DNA of 64,000 nucleotides from Ornithinimicrobium humiphilum (GCF_006716885.1 NZ_VFPU01000001.1:558001-622000), one strand, 5' to 3'; positions 18,919 through 29,955 are shown, numbered from the stretch's first letter. Numbers and translations: made by a program. Notes: generated from the letters alone by a model not told the origin.

Positions 18919-19540
18919 CCGTGAGACCCCGGCCCGCGACGTCCTCGCGCTGCTGGACCGAGCTGCCGCGCACACCCCGCCGCTGCACCTGGACCGCCGG
19001 GACGTCGTCTCCCGCGGGCGGCAGATCCGGCGCCGCCGACGTGCCGGAGGAGCGGGCACGGCGGTCGGCGTGCTCGCGCTCGCGGGTGCCGTCTGGCTCG
19101 GCTCGGGCGTGGCCGGGGACGCGCTCCGCGGGGCGGAGCAGATCTCGCCGGCCGGGGTGGGCCGGGAGGTCGACGCGCAGCAGTACGCCGAGGACCCGGT
19201 CGCCGGGACCGGGAGCGCACCCGTGGGGCCCGGCGGCTCCGTCGTCCTGCTCGGCGAGACCTACGAGGTGTCGACCGATGCCCACGGCTGGCCGCAGCTG
19301 CTCGACGAGGACGGGAGCGTGTTCCTCACCGTCTCGGACGCGGACGGCCCTCCGGCGGGTGACGGTGGAGGCGTCGTGATGTGGCGGGACCACTGGTGGC
19401 CGTGGTCTGACCGCACCGAGATCTACTTCGCCGTCGACGGTCAGCCCACTCTCGCCCCCGACGTGGAGGGCCAGGACGCCGTGACCATCTCCGGACCGGC
19501 CGGGGTCGTCGGTCTGGTGGCCGTCCCGCCGGGCTCGTGA
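18911..19540 (+). CDS. Single-pass membrane protein, presumed anti-sigma (module 3, short form)
   Basis: 209 residues, the shortest of the three partners. The cytoplasmic N-terminus (LLDRAAAHTPPLHLDRRDVV, then GRQIRRRRR) is followed by a membrane helix at about 47-66 and an extracytoplasmic region of only about 140 residues that ends in a hydrophobic stretch. The N-terminal 45 residues align with modules 1 and 2, while the ectodomain is much reduced. Anti-sigma function is inferred from the conserved cytoplasmic part and the 8-base gene overlap. Confidence 0.7.
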   Translation: MSDRETPARDVLALLDRAAAHTPPLHLDRRDVVSRGRQIRRRRRAGGAGTAVGVLALAGAVWLGSGVAGDALRGAEQISPAGVGREVDAQQYAEDPVAGTGSAPVGPGGSVVLLGETYEVSTDAHGWPQLLDEDGSVFLTVSDADGPPAGDGGGVVMWRDHWWPWSDRTEIYFAVDGQPTLAPDVEGQDAVTISGPAGVVGLVAVPPGS

Positions 19541-19595
19541 GGCACGGCGGCAGCAATCCCGTTGCACCGGGCGCGCCCGACCGGACCATGGCCTG

Positions 19596-20633
19596 GTGAG
19601 CGACACCCCATACCCTCTGCGCACCGAGCGGCTCCTCGTGCGCCTGCCGCGCGAGGACGACGTCGACGTGCTCACGGCATACCGCAACGACCCCGAGGTC
19701 GCACGCCTGCAGGACTGGGAGCTGCCCTACCCGCGCGAGCGGGCCGAGCAGCTGGTGGCGGCGCACGCGGACCGCGACGACGTCGTGCCGGGGGAGGGCA
19801 CCCAGCTGGCCGTCGAGCGGGACGGGCAGCTCGTCGGTGACATCTATGTCAGCCTCGACGAGCACCGGGGCATCGCCGAGATCGGCTTCACCCTGGCCCG
19901 GGAGCACCAGCGCCAGGGGTATGCCGTGGAGGCCGTCTCGGCGGTCGTCGACGACCTGGTCGACCGGCTGGGGGTCCACCGCGTCGTCGGGGAGCTGTCC
20001 CCGGAGAACCTGGCCTCGGCCCGTCTGCTGGAGCGGCTGGGGATGACGTTCGAGCACCTGGCGGAGAAGTCGTTCTGGTGGCGCGGCGCGTGGGACGACA
20101 ACCTCTACTACTCGATGAGCGCCGACGAACGCCGGGCGTGGCGCGACCGGCCGGCGACGCCGCCGGACCGGGTGCGCCTGGTCGAGCTGACGCACGAGAA
20201 CTTCCGCGACTACGGCCGACTGCGCACCCACCGCTCGCAGGAGCGGTTCGTCGCGAAGGTGCGCCGGTCCTACGCCGACGCGCTCTTCCCCGAGCCCGAG
20301 GACGGCCACCCTGTCGTCCCGGTGCTGCGCGGCATCGAGGCCGACGGGGAGCCCGTGGGCTTCCTGATGTGGGCCGACGCGGTGAACGCGGGCACCCCCG
20401 AGCCCTACCTGTGGCGGTTCCTCGTGGACCGGTGGCACCAGGGCCGCGGCATCGGCAGCCGCGCGCTCGGCCTGTGGCTGGACGACCTGCGGGCCGCCGG
20501 CCACGCCGCCGTCGTGACCAGCTGGGTGCAGGCGCCCGGCGGTCCCGAGCCGTTCTACCTCGGCGCCGGCTTCGAGCTCACCGGTGAGCTGGACGACGGC
20601 GAGGCGGTGGCCCGGCTGCGCCTGCAGGGCTGA
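19596..20633 (+). CDS. Tandem GNAT acetyltransferase (two domains fused)
   Basis: 345 residues that read as two GNAT domains. Residues 1-170 resemble RimJ/RimL-type enzymes (LRTERLLVRLPREDDVDVLT, acetyl-CoA loop REHQRQGYAVEAV, then LSPENLASARLLERLGM). Residues about 185-340 form a second GNAT (FLVDRWHQGRGIGSRAL, then FYLGAGFELTGE). Both pyrophosphate-binding loops look intact. The GTG start follows the upstream module by 55 bases. Substrates are unknown; N-terminal or small-molecule amine acetylation is the general expectation. Confidence 0.83.
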   Translation: MSDTPYPLRTERLLVRLPREDDVDVLTAYRNDPEVARLQDWELPYPRERAEQLVAAHADRDDVVPGEGTQLAVERDGQLVGDIYVSLDEHRGIAEIGFTLAREHQRQGYAVEAVSAVVDDLVDRLGVHRVVGELSPENLASARLLERLGMTFEHLAEKSFWWRGAWDDNLYYSMSADERRAWRDRPATPPDRVRLVELTHENFRDYGRLRTHRSQERFVAKVRRSYADALFPEPEDGHPVVPVLRGIEADGEPVGFLMWADAVNAGTPEPYLWRFLVDRWHQGRGIGSRALGLWLDDLRAAGHAAVVTSWVQAPGGPEPFYLGAGFELTGELDDGEAVARLRLQG

Positions 20634-20661
20634 CGCGGCCGGTCCCGTGACCAGCCGCACC

Positions 20662-20667
20662 TAGACT
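20662..20667 (+). promoter_or_regulatory. -10 box of metG
   Basis: TAGACT, 8 bases before the ATG, which makes a leaderless or nearly leaderless transcript. Confidence 0.5.
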
Positions 20668-20675
20668 GTGGCCCC

Positions 20676-22499
20676 ATGACCCACGTCCTGACCTCCGTCG
20701 CCTGGCCGTACGCCAACGGCCCGCGCCACATCGGCCACGTCGCCGGCTTCGGCGTGCCCTCCGACGTCTTCAGCCGCTACATGCGGATGCGGGGTCACGA
20801 CGTCCTCATGGTGTCCGGCTCCGACGAGCACGGGACGCCGATCCTCGTGCAGGCCGACAAGGCCGGGATGAGCCCGCAGCAGTTCATCGACGTCAACCAC
20901 CGGCTCATCGCCGAGGACCTCGTCGCGCTGGGGGTCTCCTACGACCTCTACACCCGCACGACCACGGCCAACCACGACCACGTGGTGCAGCAGATGTTCC
21001 TGGCCTGCCACAAGAACGGCTACATGGTCGAGCAGACCCAGCAGGTCGCGATCAGCCCCTCCACCGGCCGGACCCTGCCCGACCGCTTCATCGAGGGCAC
21101 CTGCCCGATCTGCGGCTACACCGACGCCCGCGGCGACCAGTGCGACAACTGCGGCAACCAGCTGGACCCGACGGACCTGCTGTCCCCGCGCTCCAAGATC
21201 AACGGCGAGACGCCGGAGTTCAAGGACACCCAGCACTTCTTCCTCGACCTGCCGGCGCTCGCCGAGGCGCTGGGCGAGTGGCTCGACGGGCGCGAGGCGA
21301 GCGGCCTGTGGCGGCCCAACGTCATCCGCTTCTCCAGGAACATCCTCGAGGAGATCCGACCCCGCGCGATGACGCGCGACATCGACTGGGGCATCACGAT
21401 CCCGCTGCCCGGCTGGGAGGACAACCCCACCAAGAAGCTCTACGTCTGGTTCGACGCGGTCATCGGCTACCTCTCGGCCTCCGTGGAGTGGGCGCGCCGG
21501 ATCGGTGACCCGGAACGGTGGCGCGAGTGGTGGAACGACCCCGAGGCGCTGTCCTACTACTTCATGGGCAAGGACAACATCACCTTCCACTCCCAGATCT
21601 GGCCCGCCGAGATGCTCGCCCACAACGGGCGCGGCAGCCGGGGCGGCGAGGTCGGGCCGTTCGGCGAGCTCAACCTGCCGACCGAGGTCGTCTCCAGCGA
21701 GTTCCTCACGATGGAGGGCAAGCAGTTCTCCACCTCCCGCAGCGTCGTCATCTACGTGCGGGACGTGCTCGAGCGCTACCAGCCCGACGCCCTGCGCTAC
21801 TTCCTCTCCGCCGCCGCGCCGGAGACGGCCGACTCCGACTTCTCCTGGCCCGAGTTCCTCAAGCGGACCAACACCGAGCTGGTCGCCGGCTGGGGCAACC
21901 TCGTCAACCGGACCGCCTCGATGATCGCCAAGAACTTCGGCGAGATCCCCCCGGCCGGAGAGCTCGAGGACGTCGACCGGGCGCTGCTCGACCAGGTCCG
22001 GGCCGGCTTCGACGTCGTCGGCGGCCACATCGGCGCGCACAAGCAGAAGGCGGGCCTCGCCGAGGCGATGCGCCTGGTGGGCGAGGCCAACTCCTACGTC
22101 TCGACCACCGAGCCCTTCAAGCTCAAGGGCGAGGACCAGCGCGAGCGCCTCGCGACCGTGCTGCACGTGCTGGCGCAGGCGGTCGTCGACCTCAACACGC
22201 TCCTGTCGCCCTACCTGCCGCACAGCTCGACGGCGGTCCACCGGGCGCTCGGCGGTGAGGGGGTCTTCCAGCCGATGCCGGAGATCCGCGAGGTCGAGGA
22301 CCTCGACGACCCGTCCCGCCCGGCCTACCCAATCATCACCGGCGAGTATTCCTCGGCCCCGCGCTGGGAGCATCGCCCGGTGAAGGTCGGGGCCCCGGTC
22401 GCCAGGCCGACGCCGATCTTCACCAAGCTCGACCCCTCGGTCGTCGAGGAGGAGCGGGCGCGCCTGGGGCTGGTCGACGACGCGGAGGCCTCGGTATGA
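20676..22499 (+). CDS. metG: Methionyl-tRNA synthetase
   Basis: 607-residue class I synthetase that charges tRNA-Met. Seen: [14 protein letters not shown] with the HIGH signature at residues 18-21; a four-cysteine zinc knuckle at Cys143, Cys146, Cys156 and Cys159; the KMSKS-loop equivalent GKQFSTSR at about 348-355; and a helical anticodon-binding domain to the end. There is no C-terminal EMAP-like dimerisation domain. The KMSKS variant keeps the first Lys and the last Ser and is of the KFSKS type used by zinc-knuckle MetRS enzymes. It begins the conserved metG-tatD-rsmA block. Confidence 0.96.
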   Translation: MTHVLTSVAWPYANGPRHIGHVAGFGVPSDVFSRYMRMRGHDVLMVSGSDEHGTPILVQADKAGMSPQQFIDVNHRLIAEDLVALGVSYDLYTRTTTANHDHVVQQMFLACHKNGYMVEQTQQVAISPSTGRTLPDRFIEGTCPICGYTDARGDQCDNCGNQLDPTDLLSPRSKINGETPEFKDTQHFFLDLPALAEALGEWLDGREASGLWRPNVIRFSRNILEEIRPRAMTRDIDWGITIPLPGWEDNPTKKLYVWFDAVIGYLSASVEWARRIGDPERWREWWNDPEALSYYFMGKDNITFHSQIWPAEMLAHNGRGSRGGEVGPFGELNLPTEVVSSEFLTMEGKQFSTSRSVVIYVRDVLERYQPDALRYFLSAAAPETADSDFSWPEFLKRTNTELVAGWGNLVNRTASMIAKNFGEIPPAGELEDVDRALLDQVRAGFDVVGGHIGAHKQKAGLAEAMRLVGEANSYVSTTEPFKLKGEDQRERLATVLHVLAQAVVDLNTLLSPYLPHSSTAVHRALGGEGVFQPMPEIREVEDLDDPSRPAYPIITGEYSSAPRWEHRPVKVGAPVARPTPIFTKLDPSVVEEERARLGLVDDAEASV

Positions 22500-22521
22500 C
22501 GCACCGCCCGCGGGTGCGCCC

Positions 22522-23379
22522 GTGACCGACTCCCGTCTGGCCGAGCGGCCGCCCGCGCCCGACCGGCTGCCGATCGCCGTGGTCGACAACCACTGCCACC
22601 TCGACATCAGCCGGGACGACGCCCCGGCCGTGCCGCTCGAGCAGGTCGTGCAGGAGGCCGCGGCGGTGGGGGTCGACCGGCTGGTGCAGATCGGTTGCGA
22701 CATCGCGTCCGCCCGCTGGACCGCGCACGTGGTCGACGAGCACCCGGCCATCCTCGGCGGCGTCGCGATCCACCCCAACGAGGCCCCGCGCCACCAGGAG
22801 GCCGGCGACCTCGACGAGGTGATCGACGAGATCGCCGAGCTGGCACGCCACCCCCGCATCCGGGTCGTCGGCGAGACCGGCCTCGACTTCTTCCGCACCG
22901 GTCCCGAGGGGGTCGCCGCGCAGGAGCACGCCTTCCGTCGCCACGTCGCGATCGCCAAGGACCTCGGGCTGGCCCTGCAGATCCACGACCGCGACGCGCA
23001 CGACGACGTCCTGCGCGTCCTGGCCGAGGAGGGCGCCCCCGAGCTCACGGTCCTGCACTGCTTCTCCGGCGACGTGGAGATGGCGCTCGAGTGCGTGCGC
23101 CGCGGCTACTTCCTCTCCTTCGCCGGCACCGTGACCTTCACGTCGGCCCGCGCCCTGCGTGACGCCCTGGCGGTGACCCCGCTGGAGCACCTGCTGGTGG
23201 AGACCGACGCGCCCTACCTGACGCCGACGCCGCACCGCGGGCGCGCCAACGCCCCCTACCTGGTCCCGCTCACGGTCCGGGTGATGGCGGACGTGCTCAA
23301 CGTCAGCGTGCCCGAGCTGTGCGAGGCCCTCTCGGCCAACAGCGAGCGGGTCTACGGCCCGTGGGGGGAGGCGTCGTGA
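22522..23379 (+). CDS. TatD-family metal-dependent hydrolase
   Basis: 285-residue TIM-barrel hydrolase of the TatD DNase family. Metal ligands are visible as DNHCHLD (near residue 21), the Glu in VGETGLDFF, the His in [11 protein letters not shown] and LHCFSGD, and the Asp in [10 protein letters not shown]. The family's members have 3'-5' exonuclease or DNase activity linked to DNA repair. It overlaps rsmA by GTGA. In M. tuberculosis rpfB lies between the tatD and ksgA homologues; no such gene exists here. Confidence 0.93.
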   Translation: MTDSRLAERPPAPDRLPIAVVDNHCHLDISRDDAPAVPLEQVVQEAAAVGVDRLVQIGCDIASARWTAHVVDEHPAILGGVAIHPNEAPRHQEAGDLDEVIDEIAELARHPRIRVVGETGLDFFRTGPEGVAAQEHAFRRHVAIAKDLGLALQIHDRDAHDDVLRVLAEEGAPELTVLHCFSGDVEMALECVRRGYFLSFAGTVTFTSARALRDALAVTPLEHLLVETDAPYLTPTPHRGRANAPYLVPLTVRVMADVLNVSVPELCEALSANSERVYGPWGEAS

Positions 23380-24251
23380 GCGAGTCGGAGGCCCCCGCGC
23401 CCGGCGGCGAGGTGCTGCTCGGCCCCGCGGAGATCCGCGACCTCGCCGGCCGCCTCGGGGTCCGCCCCACCAAGCAGTGGGGCCAGAACTTCGTCATCGA
23501 CAAGGGCACCGTGCGGCGCATCGTGCGGGCGGCCGAGGTCGGGGCCGACGACGTGGTGCTCGAGGTCGGACCGGGCCTGGGCTCGCTCACCCTCGCCCTC
23601 CTCCCGCACGTGCGGCACGTGACCGCTGTCGAGATCGACCCCGCACTGGCCACCCAGCTGCCGCTGACCGTCGAGGAGATGGCGCCGGAGCTCGCCAACC
23701 GGTTGACGGTGCTGCACACCGACGCCCTGCGCGTCACCGAGCTGCCTGAGCCGCAGCCCACCGCGCTCGTGGCCAACCTGCCCTACAACGTCGCTGTGCC
23801 CGTCGTGCTGCACCTGCTCGCCACGGTGCCGACGCTGCGCTCGGTGCTCGTCATGGTCCAGCTCGAGGTCGCCGAACGGCTCGCGGCCGGCCCTGGTAGC
23901 AAGGTCTACGGCGTGCCGAGCGTCAAGGCCGCCTGGTACGCCGAGGTCAGCTCGGCCGGCCGGATCGGCCGCAACGTCTTCTGGCCCGCCCCCAACGTCG
24001 ACTCCGGGCTCGTGCGCATGGTGCGGCGCGACCCGCCGCCCACGGACGCCACCCGCGAGGAGGTCTTCGCCGTCGTCGACGCCGCCTTCGCGCAGCGGCG
24101 CAAGACGCTGCGCGCGGCGCTCTCCGGCTGGGCGGGCGGCGGAGCGGCCGCCGAGGAGATCCTGCGGGCGGCCGAGGTGGACCCGCGGGCGCGCGGCGAG
24201 GTGCTGACGGTGGAGGACTTCGCCCGCATCGCGGCCGCCCGCCCTCGCTGA
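23376..24251 (+). CDS. rsmA: 16S rRNA (adenine-1518/1519-N6)-dimethyltransferase
   Basis: 291-residue KsgA enzyme that dimethylates the two adenosines of helix 45 late in small-subunit assembly. Seen: [18 protein letters not shown], the SAM-binding [15 protein letters not shown], the acidic VEIDPALA, the catalytic [10 protein letters not shown], and [14 protein letters not shown] at the domain junction. The GTG start overlaps the tatD stop, so the pair is coupled. An operator-like palindrome follows the stop by 2 bases and belongs to the next gene. Confidence 0.95.
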   Translation: MSESEAPAPGGEVLLGPAEIRDLAGRLGVRPTKQWGQNFVIDKGTVRRIVRAAEVGADDVVLEVGPGLGSLTLALLPHVRHVTAVEIDPALATQLPLTVEEMAPELANRLTVLHTDALRVTELPEPQPTALVANLPYNVAVPVVLHLLATVPTLRSVLVMVQLEVAERLAAGPGSKVYGVPSVKAAWYAEVSSAGRIGRNVFWPAPNVDSGLVRMVRRDPPPTDATREEVFAVVDAAFAQRRKTLRAALSGWAGGGAAAEEILRAAEVDPRARGEVLTVEDFARIAAARPR

Positions 24252-24253
24252 CC

Positions 24254-24270
24254 TCTTGATGTCGAGATAA
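24254..24270 (+). promoter_or_regulatory. MarR-type operator upstream of the MFS gene
   Basis: TCTTGATGTCGAGATAA, an imperfect palindrome. Its core TYGAYGTCGAGATA also occurs at 28639-28652 in front of the MarR gene, which suggests one regulator for both. Confidence 0.5.
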
Positions 24271-24343
24271 CGTCGGGGCAGGACGTCGCCGACCGGCGGC
24301 GCGGGGGAGGAGGACGCCGATCTACCGCGACCTGCTCTGGCCC

Positions 24344-25570
24344 GTGCTCGTGCCCTCGGTGCTCGTCGGCATCGCCGGCGGCGCCACCGTGCCGGTCTCG
24401 GTGCTCGCCGCGCTCGAGCTCGGCGCCTCGCCCGCGCTCGCCAGCCTGGTCATCGCCCTCGTGGGGCTGGCGACCCTGGCGACCACCGTCCTCGCCGGGC
24501 GCTTCATCGACCGGCTCGGCGACCGGAGGGCGATGCTCGTCGCCACCGCCGCGGCGGCCGGCTGCACCGCGCTGAGCGTCGGCGCGCTGGCCTGGGGCGG
24601 CAGCGGGGCGCTCGCCCTCTTCGTCGTCTCCCTGGTGCTGCGCGCCCCGGTGATGAACGTCTGGAACCTCTCGCGCCAGGCGCTGGTCGCCGAGCACGTC
24701 CCCGTCGAGCGCCGGGGTCGGGCGATGACCGCCCTCGGCGGCACGATGCGCGCCGGCACCCTGCTCGGGCCGCTCCTCGGCGCCGCCCTGCTCCTGCAGC
24801 TGCCGCTGTGGTCGGTCTACGTGCTCAGCGTCGGCTGCGCCCTCCTCGCCCTCGGCGTGCTCTACACGCCGGCGGGCTCGACCCTCGACACCGCGGCCAG
24901 GGCGGCCCGCTCCGACGGGCACGGGTCCGGTGCGACGGCCGACGGGTCCCAGGGCACCCGCTCCCGGACGCCCGCCCCCGGACCGACCACGGTGCGCTGG
25001 CGGGCCGTGCTCCTGGCCGGGGTGGCTGTCGGGACCCTGGCGCTGGCCCGTGTCGCCCAGCCCGTCGTCCTCCAGCTCTGGGGCGTCTCCCTGGGCTTCA
25101 GCGAGTCGACGATCTCGCTGCTCGTCGCGCTCGGGGCCGCCGTCGAGCTGGTGCTCATGTTCCCCGGCGGCCGGCTCAAGGACACCCTGGGGCGGTCGCC
25201 GGTGCTGGTCCTCTGCCTGGCGGTCTACGGCGCCGGCTTCGTGCTGCTGGCCGGCCTGCCGTCGCTGGTCGGGGCGGTGGTGGCGGTCCTCGTCATGGCG
25301 GTCGGCAACGGGCTGGGCGCGGGCATCAACATGACGATCGGCGCCGACCTCAGCCCGGCGGTCGACCGGGCGCGCTTCCTCGGGACGTGGGCGCTCTTCA
25401 GCGCGGCCGGCTCGCTCGCCGGTCCGGCCACGGTGTCGGCGCTCGTCGCCGTGGGCAGCGCACGTCTGGCGCTGCTGGGGATCGCCGCCGTCGCGCTGGC
25501 CGGCTCGGCCTGGATGGCCGGCTGGGCCCGGGTCGCGGCCCTGCCCGGCGGTGTCGGTCGGGGCCGCTGA
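24344..25570 (+). CDS. Major facilitator superfamily transporter
   Basis: 408 residues (from the GTG used here) with 11-12 hydrophobic segments in two halves. They are joined by a hydrophilic loop at about residues 185-215 that is rich in Gly, Ser and Thr. The first cytoplasmic loop carries the MFS signature-like AGRFIDRLGDRRAM. The strongest ribosome site (GGAGGAGG, 24306-24313) is 30 bases upstream and points instead to an in-frame ATC at 24320, which would add eight residues (IYRDLLWP). Drug or metabolite export under MarR control is an inference from the shared operator. Confidence 0.8.
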   Translation: MLVPSVLVGIAGGATVPVSVLAALELGASPALASLVIALVGLATLATTVLAGRFIDRLGDRRAMLVATAAAAGCTALSVGALAWGGSGALALFVVSLVLRAPVMNVWNLSRQALVAEHVPVERRGRAMTALGGTMRAGTLLGPLLGAALLLQLPLWSVYVLSVGCALLALGVLYTPAGSTLDTAARAARSDGHGSGATADGSQGTRSRTPAPGPTTVRWRAVLLAGVAVGTLALARVAQPVVLQLWGVSLGFSESTISLLVALGAAVELVLMFPGGRLKDTLGRSPVLVLCLAVYGAGFVLLAGLPSLVGAVVAVLVMAVGNGLGAGINMTIGADLSPAVDRARFLGTWALFSAAGSLAGPATVSALVAVGSARLALLGIAAVALAGSAWMAGWARVAALPGGVGRGR

Positions 25571-25634
25571 GCCGCTGCCGACGTCCCGTCGGGGCACCTG
25601 ACGACCCAGACCGCGAGGACCCCGGGTCGCACCT

Positions 25635-25640
25635 TAGGGT
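25635..25640 (+). promoter_or_regulatory. -10 box of ispE
   Basis: TAGGGT, 7 bases before the ispE ATG; probably leaderless. Confidence 0.5.
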
Positions 25641-25647
25641 GAGGCGC

Positions 25648-26658
25648 ATGAACGCCGGGGAGAGCACCGACACCGTGGCGGTCCGCGTCCCCGGCAAGAT
25701 CAACCTCGAGCTGCTGGTCGGCCCGCTCCGCGAGGACGGCTACCACGAGCTCTCGACGATCTTCCAGGCCGTCAGCGTCTACGACCGCGTCACCGTCCGG
25801 CCCGCCGACGAGTGGTCGGTGCACGTCATCGGGCCCTACGCGGACCGGGTGCCGACCGACGGCTCCAACATCGCGCTCGTGGCAGCCAAGGCCCTCGGGC
25901 GTCGGCGGCCGCGCCACGTGCCGCACGACCCGGTGCGGATCGACATCGAGAAGACGATCCCGGTCGCGGGCGGCATGGCTGGCGGCTCGGCCGACGCCGC
26001 CGCCACCCTCCTGGCCTGCCGCGAGCTGTGGGCGATGGACCACGTCGACAACGAGACGCTGGCGCAGATCGCGGCCGGCATCGGCTCCGACGTGCCCTTC
26101 CTGCTCTCCGGCGGCACCGCCATCGGCTCCGGCCGCGGCGAGCACATCACCCCGGTCCTCGGGCGCGGGGAGCTGCACTGGGTGCTCTGGGCCGGCGAGG
26201 GCCTGGCCCTGTCCACCCCCAACGTGTATGCCGAGTGCGACCGCCTCCGCGCGGAGTCCGGGGCCGAGCCGCCCGTGCCCCAGCCCTCCGAGGAGCTCAT
26301 GACGGCGCTGCGCCGGATGGACCCGGACGACGTGGGACCCGCGCTGCGCAACGACCTCCAGGACGCCGCCGTCTCGCTCGAGCCGCTGCTCGCCGAGGTG
26401 ATGCGCACGGGTGTCGAGCTCGGGGCGCGCGCCGCGCTCGTCTCCGGCTCCGGGCCGACGGTCGCCTTCCTCACCGGGTCCCAGGCCGAGGCGATCGACC
26501 TCTCGGTCGGGCTGGCCGCCAACGGCCCCGCGGGGGACATCGTCCGCGCCGTCGGGCCGGTCCCCGGCGCCCAGGTCGTCCAGCACGTCCGGACGCCCCC
26601 CAGCCCGCCGCCCACGCCGCCGCGGTCCAGCCCGCCGCTGGGGCCCGTCACCGGCTGA
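25648..26658 (+). CDS. ispE: 4-diphosphocytidyl-2-C-methyl-D-erythritol kinase
   Basis: 336-residue GHMP kinase of the MEP isoprenoid pathway. It phosphorylates CDP-methylerythritol. Seen: VRVPGKINLELLVGPLREDG at the N-terminus, the ATP loop PVAGGMAGGSADAAATL at about 107-123, IGSDVPFLLSGGTA, and the third GHMP motif VSGSGPTVAFL. The C-terminus carries an extra proline-rich tail of about 25 residues (SPPPTPPRSSPP) beyond the usual end. It precedes the ABC-F gene, an order also found in other actinobacteria. Confidence 0.95.
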   Translation: MNAGESTDTVAVRVPGKINLELLVGPLREDGYHELSTIFQAVSVYDRVTVRPADEWSVHVIGPYADRVPTDGSNIALVAAKALGRRRPRHVPHDPVRIDIEKTIPVAGGMAGGSADAAATLLACRELWAMDHVDNETLAQIAAGIGSDVPFLLSGGTAIGSGRGEHITPVLGRGELHWVLWAGEGLALSTPNVYAECDRLRAESGAEPPVPQPSEELMTALRRMDPDDVGPALRNDLQDAAVSLEPLLAEVMRTGVELGARAALVSGSGPTVAFLTGSQAEAIDLSVGLAANGPAGDIVRAVGPVPGAQVVQHVRTPPSPPPTPPRSSPPLGPVTG

Positions 26659-26732
26659 GGCCGGTCCGGTCGGCCGGGGTTCCCGCTCCCGGGGGCGGGG
26701 CCGCGGCGGACGGGACGACGGCTCCCGGGCCG

Positions 26733-26738
26733 TAGGAT
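26733..26738 (+). promoter_or_regulatory. -10 box of the ABC-F gene
   Basis: TAGGAT, about 35 bases before the ATG. This transcript has a short leader and a GCAGGAG ribosome site. Confidence 0.5.
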
Positions 26739-26773
26739 CGGGAACCAGCCCCCCCGATCGCAGGAGTCCCCGC

Positions 26774-28621
<1,848 letters not shown>

Positions 28622-28637
28622 CGCGCCCGACGGATGC

Positions 28638-28666
28638 CTCGACGTCGAGATATGTGGCGCTAGGCT
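28638..28666 (+). promoter_or_regulatory. MarR gene promoter with operator
   Basis: CTCGACGTCGAG (28638-28649) is a perfect 12-base palindrome lying where the -35 should be. TAGGCT (28661-28666) is the -10, 6 bases before the ATG. This is consistent with negative autoregulation. The palindrome shares its core with the site at 24254. Confidence 0.58.
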
Positions 28667-28672
28667 CGACGC

Positions 28673-29179
28673 ATGGGTCGACGGCGCATGGGTGAGGACG
28701 ACGTCGACGGCGTCGTCGCCGCCTGGCGTCGCGAGCGGCCCGACCTCGACGTCGCCCCGCTCGAGGTGCTCTCCCGGGTCTCGCGGCTGGCGCGCCATCT
28801 CGACATCGCCCGCAGGCAGGCGTTCGCCGACCAGGGTCTGGAGCTGTGGGAGTTCGACGTGCTCTCGGCGCTGCGCCGGTCGGGGGCGCCCTACCAGCTC
28901 ACCCCCGGTGAGCTGCTCCGCGAGACCCTCGTCACCAGCGGCACCATGACCAACCGGCTCGACCGGCTGGCCTCGCGCGGGTTGCTCACCCGGGAGGCCG
29001 CGCCGCACGACCGGCGGGCCGTGCTCGTCACGCTCACCGAGGAGGGGCGGCGGGTGGCCGACCGGGCGCTGGAGGCGCTGCTCGAGGGCGAGCGGGAGCT
29101 GCTGGCCGGCCTCGCGACGGAGGAGCGCGCGCAGCTCGCGGGCTACCTCAAGCGGCTGCTCGTCGACTTCGAGGGCTGA
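28673..29179 (+). CDS. MarR-family transcriptional regulator
   Basis: 168-residue winged-helix repressor. Seen: DVLSALRRSGAPYQLTPGEL, the recognition helix region VTSGTMTNRLDRLASRGLL, the wing REAAPHDRRAVLVTLTEEGR, and a C-terminal dimerisation helix. It probably binds the palindrome at 28638 and the similar site at 24254, and would thereby control itself and the MFS transporter. A second in-frame ATG at 28688 is possible, but the leaderless promoter spacing favours 28673. The ligand is unknown. Confidence 0.88.
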   Translation: MGRRRMGEDDVDGVVAAWRRERPDLDVAPLEVLSRVSRLARHLDIARRQAFADQGLELWEFDVLSALRRSGAPYQLTPGELLRETLVTSGTMTNRLDRLASRGLLTREAAPHDRRAVLVTLTEEGRRVADRALEALLEGERELLAGLATEERAQLAGYLKRLLVDFEG

Positions 29180-29181
29180 GG

Positions 29182-29260
29182 CTCCCCGGGCAGGAATCGA
29201 ACCTGCGTCCCTAATCCTGATTCAAAGTCAGGCGGCCCCTACCAGCAGAGCAACCGGGGA
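29182..29260 (-). tRNA. tRNA-Gln (anticodon TTG)
   Basis: Cloverleaf read on the minus strand. Acceptor TCCCCGG pairs with CCGGGGA; the weak first pair T-A and discriminator G are both typical of tRNA-Gln. The anticodon arm is CCTGA-CTTTGAA-TCAGG, with anticodon TTG. The T arm is GCAGG-TTCGATT-CCTGC. The region between anticodon and T stems is about 8-9 bases, longer than usual. CCA is not encoded. It sits between the MarR and TetR genes, near glmU, as in mycobacteria. Confidence 0.88.
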
Positions 29261-29307
29261 ACGTCCGCGAGCGCGGACAGTGCTCAGGGTAGGTCATGCG
29301 GGCCGGG

Positions 29308-29955
29308 TCAGCCCCGGCCCACCCGGCTGCGCAGCGTCGGCTTCGCCTCCATGCCCGACAGGCCGTTCCAGGCCAGGTTGACCAGGTGCGCGGCCACGTC
29401 CTCCTTCTTCATGCGCCGGGAGTCCAGCCACCAGCCACCGGGGATGGCGACCATGCCCACGAGCATCTGCGCGTAGAGCGGGGCGGTCTTGGGGTCCAGC
29501 CGGCGCCGGCGGAACTCGGCGGCCAGGATGTGCTCGACCTGGGTCGCGATGTCGCTGATGAGGCTGGCGAAGGAGCCGGTGGACTGCCCGGGCGGGCTGT
29601 CGCGCACGAGGATCCGGAAGCCGTCGGTCGAGTTGTCGATGTAGTCGAGCAGCGCCATCGCCGCCGCCTCGAGCAGCGCCCGGGCGTGACCGGCGGGCTG
29701 CAGCGCCTCGGTCATCTGGCCGAGCAGGGCCTGGATCTCGCGGTCGACGACGACCGCGTAGAGCCCCTCCTTGCCCCCGAAGTGCTCGTAGAGGACCGGT
29801 TTGGAGACGCCGGCGGTGGCCGCGATCTCCTCGACCGAGGTGCCCTCGAAACCCTTCTCGGCGAACAGCCGGCGACCCACCTCGATGAGCTGCTGACGCC
29901 GCTGCGGGCCCGTCATCCGGTTGCGGGGCGGGGACTTGGGCGTCGAGGAGGTCAC
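29308..29955 (-). CDS. TetR-family transcriptional regulator
   Basis: 215 residues. The N-terminal helix-turn-helix is RRQQLIEVGRRLFAEKGFEG, then TSVEEIAATAGVSKPVLYEH. The C-terminal ligand-binding half includes TEALQPAGHARALLEAAAMA and GWWLDSRRMKKEDVAAHLVN. Its position next to glmU matches Rv1019 of M. tuberculosis. I used the GTG at 29955, with a CAGAAT box 6 bases upstream; an ATG at 29916 would remove 13 residues without touching the domain. Target genes are unknown. Confidence 0.9.
   Translation of the reverse strand: MTSSTPKSPPRNRMTGPQRRQQLIEVGRRLFAEKGFEGTSVEEIAATAGVSKPVLYEHFGGKEGLYAVVVDREIQALLGQMTEALQPAGHARALLEAAAMALLDYIDNSTDGFRILVRDSPPGQSTGSFASLISDIATQVEHILAAEFRRRRLDPKTAPLYAQMLVGMVAIPGGWWLDSRRMKKEDVAAHLVNLAWNGLSGMEAKPTLRSRVGRG

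Noticed and set aside
20661-23048. About 800-codon open frame antisense to metG and tatD
   Set aside because: It spans two well-supported genes on the other strand and shows only compositional bias.
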